NCBI RefSeq assembly: GCF_000332355.1
Contig: NZ_KB235958.1
Coordinates: 3,459,922 to 3,523,921 of the forward strand
Origin: Baaleninema simplex PCC 7105
GTDB taxonomy: Bacteria; Cyanobacteriota; Cyanobacteriia; Cyanobacteriales; Geitlerinemataceae
Reading direction: 5' to 3'
Length of the DNA: 64,000 bases
Positions 38,603 through 48,031 of this stretch are shown in pieces; the first letter of the stretch is position 1; each line of letters starts with the position of its first letter. Under the pieces are notes generated by a model. It had not been told where the DNA came from. It ran no database searches and saw nothing but the letters and a program-made list of their open reading frames with translations. The position numbers and the translations under genes are program-made.

Positions 38603-39220
38603 TCAATCCTCTAAGACTTGACTCCAAATTGCCAAGCCGCCCCCACGTCCTCGTGCGCCGAGGCCGGTGTCGCCAACCCAAAAGTACTTAAAAAATGCCT
38701 GCTGTTTGACTGGCGTGTCGTAAAAACAGCGATCGCGCTCTTTACCGTTGCGGACGTAACCCTCGAACAGCGTCCGTCCGAACACCTGCACGGTCGCCCG
38801 CGTGAAATCGAACGCCAGTAACCGATTGCGCTCGACGAACTTCACCGGCCCCGTCAGCGTAAACCGCAACCCTCCCACTTTGACCGAATTTTCGACTCGT
38901 CCTGCGTCCCATTCTGGGGTAGGTTCTCCGTCGCGGCGATCGCCCTGCGAATAGGTTAGCCGAATCTCGAGCCATCGGGGAAGATAGCGACCCGCCCCTA
39001 ACACTACCCCCGCTCGCTGACGACTTTTCTGGGTTCCCGTGACGAATCCCAACCGCCAAGTTCCCAACAGGCGATCGAACTCTAACAGCTCGCGATCGCG
39101 TTTCGACTGCTTTTCCAAAGCTAACAAGGCTTCGACCACAGCATCCGCTTGAGGGCGTTCGGAGAGTTCCCCTCGAATCGATCGAACGGCCTCTCGAACC
39201 AATTCCACAGTTTCAGACAC
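38603..39220 (-). CDS. PAP/fibrillin-like protein
   Basis: This 205-residue protein resembles the plastid-lipid-associated protein/fibrillin family, lipocalin-like proteins tied to thylakoid lipids and carotenoids. Supporting segments are LLGTWRLGFVTGTQKSR, LRFTLTGPVKFVERNRLLAFDFTRATVQVFG and the Gly-rich C-terminal GARGRGGGLAIW. The first 45 residues form a charged helix. It follows the caspase-fold gene by 24 bp on the same strand. The assignment is by pattern and moderately sure. Confidence 0.6.
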   Translation of the reverse strand: MSETVELVREAVRSIRGELSERPQADAVVEALLALEKQSKRDRELLEFDRLLGTWRLGFVTGTQKSRQRAGVVLGAGRYLPRWLEIRLTYSQGDRRDGEPTPEWDAGRVENSVKVGGLRFTLTGPVKFVERNRLLAFDFTRATVQVFGRTLFEGYVRNGKERDRCFYDTPVKQQAFFKYFWVGDTGLGARGRGGGLAIWSQVLED

Positions 39221-39244
39221 GGGTATTTTCTCCTGGGGGGGCGA

Positions 39245-41488
39245 TCAAACGACGCGATAAGCAAATTCCAAGGTCGCCCAAACGCGGGTATCGAGGGCGT
39301 AGAAGTCCGTCGAAACGTCTTCGTCCTGGGTGTTACGGAGACTGGCCACGTGCAAGTCTTGCAAGATAGCTTTGGCGATGTCGAGGGGCGTGTCGAGGGT
39401 GCTGAGGTCGCGGGGGTTGCGAGCGGGATGGGTGCGGGCGGCCAGCAGTCCCAACGCCAGAGCAAAGGGGCGATCGCAGCACAGCAGTTGCATTTTCACC
39501 GGTCCGACCGGCCGTCCGACTTCCCAACTGACGTTTTGCGAACCGGGGGGCAAACTCACCGTCTCTCCCGGCATTAGGGGATCTTGCTGAAGTGTTGGCG
39601 GATTGGCGTTGCTGACGGTGTGGAACGGATAAAACGCGACGGTGCGTCCGCTGCTGTCGAGACCGAACAGGAGATAGTACAGGGGGCGATCGCCTAAATT
39701 TTGCAGTTGGTAGCGAATGCGGCTCCCCGCTCGCACTTCAAGAACGTCTTCCGTACTACTTTTCGGCATCGGTTGACTGCTACTGCGGCGTTTCCCTCGC
39801 AACGTTTGTTTAGACACGACGTACTGGGGAGTCGTGGCGTTATCCTCGCCGTCAAAGACGAGAAGACTGCCGCGAACGCCGATTTGCGAAGACCCCGCGT
39901 TGGCGGTCAAGCCCATGAGTTTGGCCGCGAGGAGGGTGCGAAGTTGGGGAACCAAGCGTTGAACGGATTTTTTGATGGCTTCCTCGTTTTCGCCGATGCT
40001 GTTGGGAATGAGTTCGCGGCCGATAGTGAACAAGCCGTAACTGCCGAGATCGCTGGGAAGATCGATGGCTTCGGTCGAGTAAGTTTGAGCGATCGTCGCC
40101 CGACGTATCCGTCCGAACAGACAATCTGCCGGTTGCTCCCCAGCTACGACCGAGGACACCGAGCGAATGCCGGAAAAGGCGCTGGTGGCATCGACGCGCT
40201 CGATGCGTTCGAGTTTGGGGTCGAGGGCGACGGTGAGTCCGAGGCTGCGAGGAACGACGCGCAGGTCTTCGCGTACGAGCTGACCGGGTACGAGGCGGGA
40301 TAGGTCGGACTCGGAGGTTTCGACGAGTTGCGCTTTGGCTATCAGACCGTCGCGCGATCGCACTTTGAGGGTGAGAGGGTCGCGGTTGGCGTCTCCCGGT
40401 GCGGGAATCACCGATAAGAGACTGTTGGGGCTGTAACGTTCGAGAACCTCGCTGGGCAACCCTCCGAGCCACACCGAGGCGCTGGCGTTGTTGCGATCGA
40501 CCGATAACACCGCACCGTCGGCGGTTACGGCAGTGAGTTGGGGAACCAACAGCGAGAGATTGCTGTCGCCGTTTTGGGACGGACAGTCCGCGAGGCGTCC
40601 GATGCAGAGTTGGGGCTGTTGGTCGCGACCGGCCAGGCGATCGACGGTTTGAGCGGCTCGGCGTACCGTCGCCCCGACGGGGAGTTCGGGGGTCGCCCAC
40701 CACAGTTGTTGAGTCAGAGCGTAGGTAAAGGTTCCGGCCGAGAATCCTTGCCAACGGTTTTCGGTGGCGATTTGCTGTTCTGCCGATGCTGTCAGAACTA
40801 GACCGGGAACGCGATCGCTCGTGGGTCGATCTGTGCCGAGGCGATCGCGCAGTTTCGCCAATCGTTCCTGCTGGGTTTGGCTGAAGGACGCGACGGTTGG
40901 AGACGGGCGCGATCGGATGCGTAACGATCCCTGTAACGGCGTTCCAGGGTAGGTATAGCTGGTATCGAGGACGGTGACGACTTTTTTCGTTGCCAGCGAT
41001 CGCAACAGTAACGCCAGGGTCGTCAGGGGCAAGTCTGCCTCGTTCTCGTCTGCTGCGACCAGGCTGTTCTGTACCTGTTCGGAGTCTCGGGATACCTGTA
41101 TCTGAGAGCCGTAGCCGCTGAAGTGAAACAGGACGACGTCCGAGGGTCGAGCGCGATCGATTAAATGCTGTTGAAACGCCTCTTCGATACCTTGAACTGT
41201 GGCGAGATCGTCGGTGAGGGTCGAGATGTCCTCGGGGTTGAAGCCGAAACGGTGAATCAAGACGTTGCGTTGGAGGCTGACGTCTGTTTTACAGCCAAAC
41301 AATCCCTCTTCCGACCCCGTCGCCGATTCTGGATAGCGATCGATACCGACCAAAAGGGCGAGTTTGCGCGGTGCGTTTTGAGCCAGCACTCGGGCCGCGT
41401 CGCGGCTTTGAAGGGACAGCCCCAATTCGATCGCGGCTGTCGCCACGAGCGAGCGAGTGGCGTATTGTAAGAAACCCCGTCGTTTCAT
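39245..41488 (-). CDS. Tat-exported caspase-fold protein (YS pseudo-orthocaspase)
   Basis: This 747-residue protein has a twin-arginine-type signal (KRRGFLQY, then a hydrophobic stretch) and a caspase p20 domain at about 40-290 with KLALLVGIDRYP at its first strand. The catalytic pair is replaced. The usual SGHG histidine is Tyr126 in HFSGYGSQ, and the usual catalytic cysteine of the LDSCHSG motif is Ser177 in VLDTSYTYPG. This is the Tyr/Ser class of cyanobacterial pseudo-orthocaspases. The remaining 450 residues include a DUF4384-like beta domain near the end (RYQLQNLGDRPLYYLLFGLD). It is probably a non-proteolytic binding or regulatory protein in the periplasm. Confidence 0.85.
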   Translation of the reverse strand: MKRRGFLQYATRSLVATAAIELGLSLQSRDAARVLAQNAPRKLALLVGIDRYPESATGSEEGLFGCKTDVSLQRNVLIHRFGFNPEDISTLTDDLATVQGIEEAFQQHLIDRARPSDVVLFHFSGYGSQIQVSRDSEQVQNSLVAADENEADLPLTTLALLLRSLATKKVVTVLDTSYTYPGTPLQGSLRIRSRPSPTVASFSQTQQERLAKLRDRLGTDRPTSDRVPGLVLTASAEQQIATENRWQGFSAGTFTYALTQQLWWATPELPVGATVRRAAQTVDRLAGRDQQPQLCIGRLADCPSQNGDSNLSLLVPQLTAVTADGAVLSVDRNNASASVWLGGLPSEVLERYSPNSLLSVIPAPGDANRDPLTLKVRSRDGLIAKAQLVETSESDLSRLVPGQLVREDLRVVPRSLGLTVALDPKLERIERVDATSAFSGIRSVSSVVAGEQPADCLFGRIRRATIAQTYSTEAIDLPSDLGSYGLFTIGRELIPNSIGENEEAIKKSVQRLVPQLRTLLAAKLMGLTANAGSSQIGVRGSLLVFDGEDNATTPQYVVSKQTLRGKRRSSSQPMPKSSTEDVLEVRAGSRIRYQLQNLGDRPLYYLLFGLDSSGRTVAFYPFHTVSNANPPTLQQDPLMPGETVSLPPGSQNVSWEVGRPVGPVKMQLLCCDRPFALALGLLAARTHPARNPRDLSTLDTPLDIAKAILQDLHVASLRNTQDEDVSTDFYALDTRVWATLEFAYRVV

Positions 41489-41789
41489 GTCGGTTTGCGG
41501 TGGTTAGGGTGGGTTAGGCGGTGTTAGAAGTTTACGGCGGTTCGGTTCCCGACGTTCGAGGCTCGCACGCCCTTTTTCCCTGAGTTCGGCGATCTTTCGA
41601 TTCCGGTCGGGTTTCCGAGGGCGATCGTGTCCCTGCGCCGATAGGCGTCAAAAGTGAGGCGATCGCAAGTCCATCATTAGCTTAATCAGCTTAAAACCAG
41701 TTTTCAACCCGTTTCAGACGAATTCAAAACGGCTCTAAAACGAGTCGTTGTCGAGAAATGCTCCCCGACAACGACAACCGCCCTACGGC
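41489..41789. other. Intergenic region
   Basis: About 300 bp upstream of the caspase-fold gene and past the sat stop codon. No gene, repeat array or clear terminator was found. Confidence 0.4.
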
Positions 41790-42974
41790 TTACTCTTTAC
41801 CTTTGTGCATGGCGTTGGCGAGTTCCGTCGCCACTTCCGGACGGGAGAATTCCGGCGGCGGTAACTGACCGCGTCGCAGCATTTCCCGCACTTTCGTACC
41901 GGACAAATGAATGCGCTCTTCCGGGGTACTCGGACTCGTCTTCGAGGTGGCCATCGACTGGGTGCGCGTGCAGTAGAAGGCGTGTTCGAACTTCATCGGA
42001 ACGATACCCAGTTCCCCAGGCTCGAACTCGTCGAAAATATGTTGGGCGTCGTAGGTTCCATAGTAGTCACCGACTCCCGCGTGATCGCGTCCCACAATAA
42101 AATGAGTACAGCCGTAGTTCTTGCGAACCAATGCGTGGAAAATGGCTTCGCGGGGGCCGGCGTAGCGCATCGCCGCCGGGTTGATGGCCATCATCACGCG
42201 ATCGCGCGGAAAGTAGCGATCGAGCATAATTTCATAACACCGCATCCGCACGTCAGCGGGGATGTCGTCGCTTTTCGTCGCTCCCACCAGCGGGTGGAGG
42301 AACAAACCATCAACGGTTTCGAGAGCGCACTTCTGAATGTACTCGTGGGCCCGGTGAATCGGGTTTCGGGTTTGGAACCCGACCACGGTTTTCCATCCTT
42401 TCTCAGCGAACAACTCCCGACTTTCAGCGGGGTCGATTTGATAGCGGGGGAACGAGGGATGGGGGTCGCGTTGCAGCAGCCACACCGGCCCGGCCAAGTT
42501 GACGTCCCCTTGTTGGTAAACCACCGCCACGCCGGGGTGTTTTTCCTCGTTCGTCCGATAGACGTGAAGGGCTTCTTTGAGTTTGTCGTATTGATATTTC
42601 TGGGTCAGTTCCAGAACGCCGACAAACCGTCCGGTCGAGTCGTCCAAGCGTACCAAACTCCCGATTTCCAGGGAATCGGCCACGTCTTCGGTGACGTTGA
42701 GGGTAATGGGAATCGACCACGGGAGTCCATCGGACAACCGCATATCCGTGACGACGCTTTTATAGTCGGCCTCTTCCATAAAGCCAGTCAGAGGGCTGAA
42801 GCCACCGATGGCGATAAGGACGAGGTCGGAAAACGTGCGATCGTCCATCTCGACGCGGGGAAGACTATCCGCCTTATCGAGAAAAGTTTGCTTTTGTTCC
42901 TCGGTGGCAATCCGGTTAATTAACGTGCCACCGTGAGCGGGGATGGTTTCTTGATACTGTTTTGCTGCACTCAC
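41790..42974 (-). CDS. sat: Sulfate adenylyltransferase
   Basis: ATP sulfurylase makes APS from sulfate and ATP, the entry step of assimilation. The 394-residue single-domain protein has an N-terminal PUA-like part and the catalytic motifs [16 protein letters not shown] (near 195) and [13 protein letters not shown], with [13 protein letters not shown] after. It lacks the APS-kinase-like extension of fungal enzymes, as expected. It has no sulfur genes beside it. Confidence 0.95.
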   Translation of the reverse strand: MSAAKQYQETIPAHGGTLINRIATEEQKQTFLDKADSLPRVEMDDRTFSDLVLIAIGGFSPLTGFMEEADYKSVVTDMRLSDGLPWSIPITLNVTEDVADSLEIGSLVRLDDSTGRFVGVLELTQKYQYDKLKEALHVYRTNEEKHPGVAVVYQQGDVNLAGPVWLLQRDPHPSFPRYQIDPAESRELFAEKGWKTVVGFQTRNPIHRAHEYIQKCALETVDGLFLHPLVGATKSDDIPADVRMRCYEIMLDRYFPRDRVMMAINPAAMRYAGPREAIFHALVRKNYGCTHFIVGRDHAGVGDYYGTYDAQHIFDEFEPGELGIVPMKFEHAFYCTRTQSMATSKTSPSTPEERIHLSGTKVREMLRRGQLPPPEFSRPEVATELANAMHKGKE

Positions 42975-43093
42975 GTTTGAGACGGGGTGAATTTTTTACG
43001 AAACGTTGCAGTTGCCTTCAGTGTATCTCCTCTTGGCACAACCGTTAAGCGATTTTGGGTTGGCCATGAAGGGGAGAGGAGGGCAAGTCGTCG

Positions 43094-43159
43094 GGTGCAT
43101 GACGCGGCCGGAAAATGTGGCTGAAGTCAGGTCAATGTGATGTTACCGCGTCACGCACC
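43094..43159. repeat. Intergenic hairpin element, fourth member
   Basis: GGTGCATGACGCGG on the left pairs with CCGCGTCACGCACC on the right, closely matching the ends of the element at 880-948. The interior is different. Confidence 0.7.
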
Positions 43160-43213
43160 GCCCCCAACCGAGAGATGAAGAGATGAGGGGATGAGGAGGG
43201 AGATTCTCTGGCT

Positions 43214-43281
43214 GGTGCGTTTCGCGGATATCCTATCGACGAACACCGGCCAACCTTGTTTGGCCGCGAAATACACCCTAC
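43214..43281. repeat. Intergenic hairpin element, fifth member
   Basis: GGTGCGTTTCGCGG on the left pairs imperfectly with CCGCGAAATACACCC on the right. An inner hairpin (CCGGCCAACC/TTGGCCG) is also present. CCAATGTACACCGCC follows at 43290, as it does after the member at 971. Confidence 0.6.
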
Positions 43282-43318
43282 CGCTCATCTGCCAATGTAC
43301 ACCGCCTACGACTCCTCA

Positions 43319-44005
43319 TCATTCGTTCGAGGATTTCCTGTGTCCGCGGCCGGAGATGTTTTCGATCGCGGCGACGACAGCTTGAGAGGCGGCGATGATG
43401 TCCCGCTCCTCTCCACCGAGATAAAGACGACCGAAGCTTCCCACGGCTTGTACTTGTAAAATATTGATCTGGGCTGATTTTTCAGCTTCGTTCGCCGCTA
43501 AAGCAGCATAAGCGGCCGGGGCGACTTCCATCACGTACAAACTTTGTCCGGCCAGCAACATCTGTCCGCGACGGGTGCGGTTGATCAGTTGTGTTTGGTG
43601 GGGGTCGAGGTTGCGGATAATCTGACTCGACATGATGCGCGGTTTGAGGCGTTCGCTTTCCTTGACTCCCAAAGCGTCGAGAATGGCGATTCCGGCGGTT
43701 CGCGTGTCGCTTTGACGGCTAGAGTGAACTTCGAGCAACCCATAAAGCCGTTCCACCACCTGCACCCCAGGACGAACAGACGTGGACTTGAGGGCGACGT
43801 CGGTAATGCGGTTGATTTCAATTCCCGGCGAGATTTCTACCCAAAGCGACGTATCGCCAGGAAGGGGGAGAAATCCGAGGGCGACGGTTCCCATGTAAGC
43901 AGCGTGTTGAGGTTGCAGACTGTCAATATAGACAAAGCTGCGTAGTTCGACTCCCAAAGTTCGATTCTCCGCGAAAGACCGATTGGCAATTGTAGAGTAC
44001 GACAT
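43319..44005 (-). CDS. ccmP: Carboxysome shell protein CcmP (tandem BMC domains)
   Basis: CcmP is a minor pseudohexameric trimer of the beta-carboxysome shell with a large gated pore. The 228-residue protein begins its domain at [23 protein letters not shown] and has two BMC-type halves, the second ending [15 protein letters not shown] and [19 protein letters not shown]. The known protein is about 213 residues, so the true start may be the TTG of LGVELRS, 16 codons in; the ATG at 44005 is used here. It stands alone, as ccmP usually does, away from the main ccm operon. Confidence 0.85.
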   Translation of the reverse strand: MSYSTIANRSFAENRTLGVELRSFVYIDSLQPQHAAYMGTVALGFLPLPGDTSLWVEISPGIEINRITDVALKSTSVRPGVQVVERLYGLLEVHSSRQSDTRTAGIAILDALGVKESERLKPRIMSSQIIRNLDPHQTQLINRTRRGQMLLAGQSLYVMEVAPAAYAALAANEAEKSAQINILQVQAVGSFGRLYLGGEERDIIAASQAVVAAIENISGRGHRKSSNE

Positions 44006-44083
44006 CACCCGTGTCAGGCGAAGTCAGCCTGCGACATTCCACCGCACGACATTCGACTAATACCACGAAACGGAGAGGGAACA

Positions 44084-44228
44084 GGGAATAGGGAACGGGG
44101 AACAGGAAACGGGGAACAGGAAACGGGGAACAGGGAACAGTTTCTCCCCCTCTCCCTTGCTCCCCCTCTCTCTTGCTCCCCCTCTCTCTTGCTCCCCCTC
44201 TCTCTTGCTCCCCTTCTCCCTTACTCCC
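44084..44228. repeat. Two adjoining tandem arrays
   Basis: GGGAACAGGAAAC-type units (about 44084-44142) are followed by CTCCCCCTCTCTCTTG-type units to 44228, ending at the next start codon. Confidence 0.85.
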
Positions 44229-44229
44229 T

Positions 44230-45777
44230 ATGACGATCGATCGACTTGTAATTTGGATGGTACTGCTTTCGGGAGTGGTGTTTTTGGTGCGATCGCTCTC
44301 CGCCAAACCGCCACAATGGGGATGGTCGATCGTGTCGGGGGCGATTCTGGCGATTACGGGGACGCTCTTAGCGATCGCGTCTGTGGAATTGGCGGCGTGG
44401 ATTGGCGGGATGTTGTGGGGGATATTCCTGTTGTTTCCGGTGTTGGGGTTGCGCCGGGTCAACGATTTGTTTCGCGAGGAACGGTATCAGGCGGCGAGTC
44501 GGTTGGCGGTGGCGATCGCGATTTTACACCCCGCCGATGGCTGGCCCGATCGCGTGGGGGTATTGCAGGCGTTGGCGGTGGCGAAAGGGGGCGATATTGA
44601 AAAGGGGCGATCGCTCTTGCAAATTTATCAAACTCCGAAAACGGTTCTCGGACGCAGTGCGATCGTTTTAGAGTATTGGATGCGGGGGGCGTGGGACGAG
44701 TTACTGAATTGGTTGCGATCGCGCCCGGAACGAGAGCAGGATGCCAATTTAATGCTGTATTATCTGCGCTGTTTGGGGGAAACGGGGCAGGTCAACGAGA
44801 TGTTACGGATGTTTCCTTCGGTAGACGAGCATTTACGGCGAATTGGGGATCTCGATCGCCTCAGTCAAGCGAGATTGTTCGTTTTAGCCTTTTGCGGCGA
44901 AACCCAACAAGTCTATCGACTGTTCGAGGGGGAACTCTCCAAGTACTCCGTCTCGAACCAACAGTTTTGGCTCGCTACCTCACAGATGGCGATGGGGAGA
45001 ACGCGACAAGCGCAGCAGATGTTGGGGGCGTTACAGAAAGATTGCGATCCTGTGTTGCGGAGGGCGATCGCTTGGCGACTCAACCAAACCCAACTCGACT
45101 TTAAAACCCACTTTAGCGACTATTCAGCGCGAGTGCTATCGGCGTTGAAGCTGCAACTGTCCCAAGAAGCGCGATACAGTGGGCGCGTAGCGGGAAAACG
45201 GGCGATCGCCACCTGGGGACTCATCGGCTTAAACGCAACGGTGTTTCTGTTGGAATTGCGCCTCGGCGGAAGCGAAAACCTCTGGGTACTGTACCGACTG
45301 GGGGCGTTGGTTCCCGAGGAAGTGTGGGCGGGGGAATGGTGGCGCGTTGTCACCGCCACGTTTCTGCACTTCGGGATCTCTCACCTGGCGATGAATATGT
45401 TCGGGTTGTATATCTTGGGACAGTTCGTCGAATCGCGCATCGGAATGCAGCGGTTTCTGGTGACGTATTTCGCCAGCGGCGTCGGTTCGATGGCGTTTAT
45501 TTCCCTGTTGGCGTTGCGCGGCGGCGAGACTCAGTTTGTCGTGGGTGCGTCGGGGGCGGTGATGGGGTTAATTGGCGCAGTGGCGGCGATTTTTTGGCAA
45601 GGTTGGCGTCAGGAAAAAGCACAAATTGCAAAGGATCGGTTGCGATCGATCCTCTTCGTGATTGCGATTCAAGCGGCTTTCGATTTATCGATTCCGGAAA
45701 TCTGTTTTCTCTGTCATGCGTCCGGTGCAGTTTTAGGATTTATTACCGCCAATTTGTTGCTTTGGCGCAAATCTTAA
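44230..45777 (+). CDS. Rhomboid-family intramembrane serine protease with helical N-terminal domain
   Basis: This 515-residue protein begins with two membrane helices (about 5-65), then a soluble helical repeat region (about 70-310) with TPR-like spacing, then a six-helix rhomboid domain. The catalytic serine is in VVGASGAVMGLIG near 440 and the catalytic histidine in LCHASGAVLGF near 498; the WR and HxxxN motifs (EWWRVVTATFLHFG, HLAMNMFGL) are present. The substrate is unknown. ATG 44230 is preferred, since upstream in-frame starts fall in the tandem array. Confidence 0.88.
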   Translation: MTIDRLVIWMVLLSGVVFLVRSLSAKPPQWGWSIVSGAILAITGTLLAIASVELAAWIGGMLWGIFLLFPVLGLRRVNDLFREERYQAASRLAVAIAILHPADGWPDRVGVLQALAVAKGGDIEKGRSLLQIYQTPKTVLGRSAIVLEYWMRGAWDELLNWLRSRPEREQDANLMLYYLRCLGETGQVNEMLRMFPSVDEHLRRIGDLDRLSQARLFVLAFCGETQQVYRLFEGELSKYSVSNQQFWLATSQMAMGRTRQAQQMLGALQKDCDPVLRRAIAWRLNQTQLDFKTHFSDYSARVLSALKLQLSQEARYSGRVAGKRAIATWGLIGLNATVFLLELRLGGSENLWVLYRLGALVPEEVWAGEWWRVVTATFLHFGISHLAMNMFGLYILGQFVESRIGMQRFLVTYFASGVGSMAFISLLALRGGETQFVVGASGAVMGLIGAVAAIFWQGWRQEKAQIAKDRLRSILFVIAIQAAFDLSIPEICFLCHASGAVLGFITANLLLWRKS

Positions 45778-45904
45778 TAATTTTTAGGGTTATCGACGGT
45801 CTAAATGGGAATATTCCAGTTGTAAACCAAACAGAAATACTTAAGCGGGGGTAGTTATGTACAGTGATGATAACGAGGTTGGAAAGAAGCACTATAAAAG
45901 TCAT

Positions 45905-46036
45905 GGGTGCATCTCAGTTTTGTAAAAACATGAGTTTGAGGTAGGATGAGTGGAGCGATCGCGAAACCTAACAACAACTCAATTCAGTGCAGAAACTTCG
46001 ATTTGATAAATTTACATTTTTGTTTAAGATGCACCC
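45905..46036. mobile_element. MITE-like element, copy A
   Basis: Terminal inverted repeats GGGTGCATCT and AGATGCACCC bound a 132-bp non-coding element. Beyond the ends, it shares AAAAACATGAGTTTG near the left and AATTTACATTTTTG near the right with copy B. CAT flanks both sides, a possible target duplication. Confidence 0.7.
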
Positions 46037-46340
46037 CATTATAATAATGGACGAAGTCCCAAATCGCGCTCACGTGATTTTCTATGGCAACGCTAAATCA
46101 ATTTTATAACAAAATTGGAGCAAAAAGGGAACGGGGAATCAGATTTTTTCTGGTGTTTTATTTTTTGACGACTCATTTGGAACTACGATAGTTGTAAAAA
46201 AAAGATAAAGTTTTACATACGAGTCGAGACACACGCCAACGAAAAGTATTATTAAATCTTTCAATATAACTGTTTTTTTCTGAATTCTTTTCGATAGCTT
46301 TATGTCGTTTGCTTGGCAAAACACTTTAATCAGTGTAGCA

Positions 46341-46492
46341 GGGTGCATCTCACTTTTTCAAAAACATCAGTTTGGGGTGGCAAAATTCCCGATTAGCACT
46401 TCTGGTATAAGATCCCCGGCATCTCTAAGATGCCGGGGATCTGGAAATTGAGTGCGCCCAATTCGATGAATTTACATTTTTGAGATGCACCC
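46341..46492. mobile_element. MITE-like element, copy B, with nested hairpin
   Basis: The same terminal repeats as copy A (GGGTGCATCTCA, TGAGATGCACCC). It is 152 bp long and contains the CCCCGG-type hairpin at 46410-46442, which copy A lacks; this suggests a later insertion. Confidence 0.7.
46410..46442. repeat. Perfect 15-bp stem-loop, CCCCGG type
   Basis: AGATCCCCGGCATCT, loop CTA, AGATGCCGGGGATCT. The stem is perfect. Confidence 0.9.
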
Positions 46493-46985
46493 ATCCATTT
46501 GGACGATCGGTTTCTTGTTTTGTATCACTTCAATTTTTCAAGGAATTTGTGCTGACTTCTTGTTTACATAGCCTTAAAGATGTCACATATAAATTCTTGT
46601 AGCTCGAGAAATACCAGCCAAGGATATTTTTTTAGAAGAATTTAAGAAAACTCCCTTCCGCTTCGCGAACGACTAATTACCAGGGTTCTTGATAAATATG
46701 TTGATATTGAGAACTTTCAATATATTGACTTTCGCAGTATTTTTATTTAAATCGTTATTTTTTATAATAAGTATTGATTTTTTTTGTTTCATAATACATA
46801 ATATTCGTTGCCATATTGGAAGCAAATTACAATCTAAAATAACAAAATTACAGAATATTTTTTGAATCTTGAATAATTATACTTTATTTTTTGTTGATTA
46901 TGCGATCGCCAAAATGTCTTGATTATTTTAACGAAATACACTAAAATATAAGCCGTAAAATTACATACACAAAATCTCTAAAAAA

Positions 46986-47894
46986 ATGCAAATTAAAGAC
47001 ATTCTATCCGAACTCGAAGTCTTTGCCGGTCACTTTCCTCGTACAGCATTAAAACAGGCGATCTCACAACAAGAAGCGATTACACCCGAATTATTAGCAA
47101 TTCTCGAAAAATACAAAAACAACCTAGAAGCATTGCGAAGTGATTCCGCTTATTTGCTCAATGCTTACGCCTTATTTTTACTGTCACAATTTCGCGAAAA
47201 ACAAGCCTATCCGCTGGTTGTCGAGTTGTTTTCCGCTCCCGAGGAAATCATAGAGGACACGATCGGCTTTATCGCCACTGAATATTTACAAAGAATCCTT
47301 GCTTCCATCTGTCACGGAGACCTCGAACCGATCGAACAACTTATTGAAAATACAGAAATTAGTGGATGGACGCGAACTTCAGCGTTAGAATCGTTAACCG
47401 TGTTGGTCGTTCAAAATGTCATTCCGAAAGAACAAGTTATTCCATACTTTAAAGAACTGTTCGATCGCTTTCTCGAAGCGAAAGACGATTTTATGTTAAC
47501 TTATTTGGTCGTGGAGTCTATCGACATTTATGCGATCGAACTCAAGCCTTATATCGATCGCGCCTACGAACTGGGTTTGGTCGATACGATGATGATTACA
47601 AAAGATGAGATCGATCGAGATTTTGCACTGGGGGAAGAAGTGACTGTCGAACGACTTCAAGGCAGCCGACTGTATATGTTGATTGAAGATGCGATTACAG
47701 AATTGAAAGGTTGGGCGTTTTTTTCCGAACCCAACAAAACCTTGCCACCTCCCAAGCCGTTTTCTTCTAGTTCTAAAAAAACGCTAAATTCAGGTTTTTC
47801 ATCTCCGTTTATTGCAGAGAAATCCGAGAAAAAGTCCAAACAAAAGCAGCAAAAACAAGCACGTCGCAAGAATCGATCTAAAAAGAAAAAGTAA
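46986..47894 (+). CDS. DUF1186 family protein
   Basis: A 302-residue, mostly helical protein. The N-terminal segment FPRTALKQAISQQEAITPELLAILE and the middle (DLEPIEQLIENTEISGWTRTSALESL) match DUF1186, whose role is unknown. Many relatives end in a SEC-C zinc motif; this one instead ends in a Ser-rich linker and a Lys/Arg tail (about 272-302) that could bind nucleic acid. It sits alone in AT-rich DNA and has no evident ribosome-binding site. Confidence 0.75.
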   Translation: MQIKDILSELEVFAGHFPRTALKQAISQQEAITPELLAILEKYKNNLEALRSDSAYLLNAYALFLLSQFREKQAYPLVVELFSAPEEIIEDTIGFIATEYLQRILASICHGDLEPIEQLIENTEISGWTRTSALESLTVLVVQNVIPKEQVIPYFKELFDRFLEAKDDFMLTYLVVESIDIYAIELKPYIDRAYELGLVDTMMITKDEIDRDFALGEEVTVERLQGSRLYMLIEDAITELKGWAFFSEPNKTLPPPKPFSSSSKKTLNSGFSSPFIAEKSEKKSKQKQQKQARRKNRSKKKK

Positions 47895-47902
47895 CAGCTA
47901 GA

Positions 47903-47929
47903 ACCCCGGAATATCTGAAATTCTGGGGT
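47903..47929. repeat. Imperfect CCCCGG-type stem-loop
   Basis: ACCCCGGAAT and ATTCTGGGGT pair with one mismatch. The 30 bp after it (CGATCGTGTGGACTCCTGTTTCAG) recur at about 48752-48775 with one or two changes, so a longer unit is duplicated around the Uma2 gene. Confidence 0.7.
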
Positions 47930-48031
47930 ACTCGATCGTGTGGACTCCTGTTTCAGATGGCTTAACTCGATCCTTGGGGTAAAAAACCTCAACTGAGTTA
48001 CGATCGAAGCAAACCGAATCGGTAAGTTGCA

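Larger units (their letters stand above)
42975..43318. other. Intergenic region with two hairpin elements
   Basis: About 340 bp upstream of sat, also past the ccmP stop codon. It is mostly occupied by the hairpin elements at 43094 and 43214. Short direct repeats of GAGATGA lie between them. Confidence 0.6.
45778..46985. other. AT-rich 1.2-kb gene-free region
   Basis: No convincing gene. It holds two MITE-like elements (45905, 46341) and a perfect hairpin (46410). A 69-codon minus-strand frame at 46139-46348 begins inside the second MITE and has no recognisable domain. The stretch 46560-46980 is very AT-rich. Confidence 0.6.

Noticed and set aside
38380-38691. 103-codon plus-strand frame
   Set aside because: Its second part is antisense to the fibrillin-like gene and its first part is AT-rich with no protein features.
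46139-46348. 69-codon minus-strand frame, possible transposase scrap
   Set aside because: It starts inside a MITE end and I could match no transposase motif.
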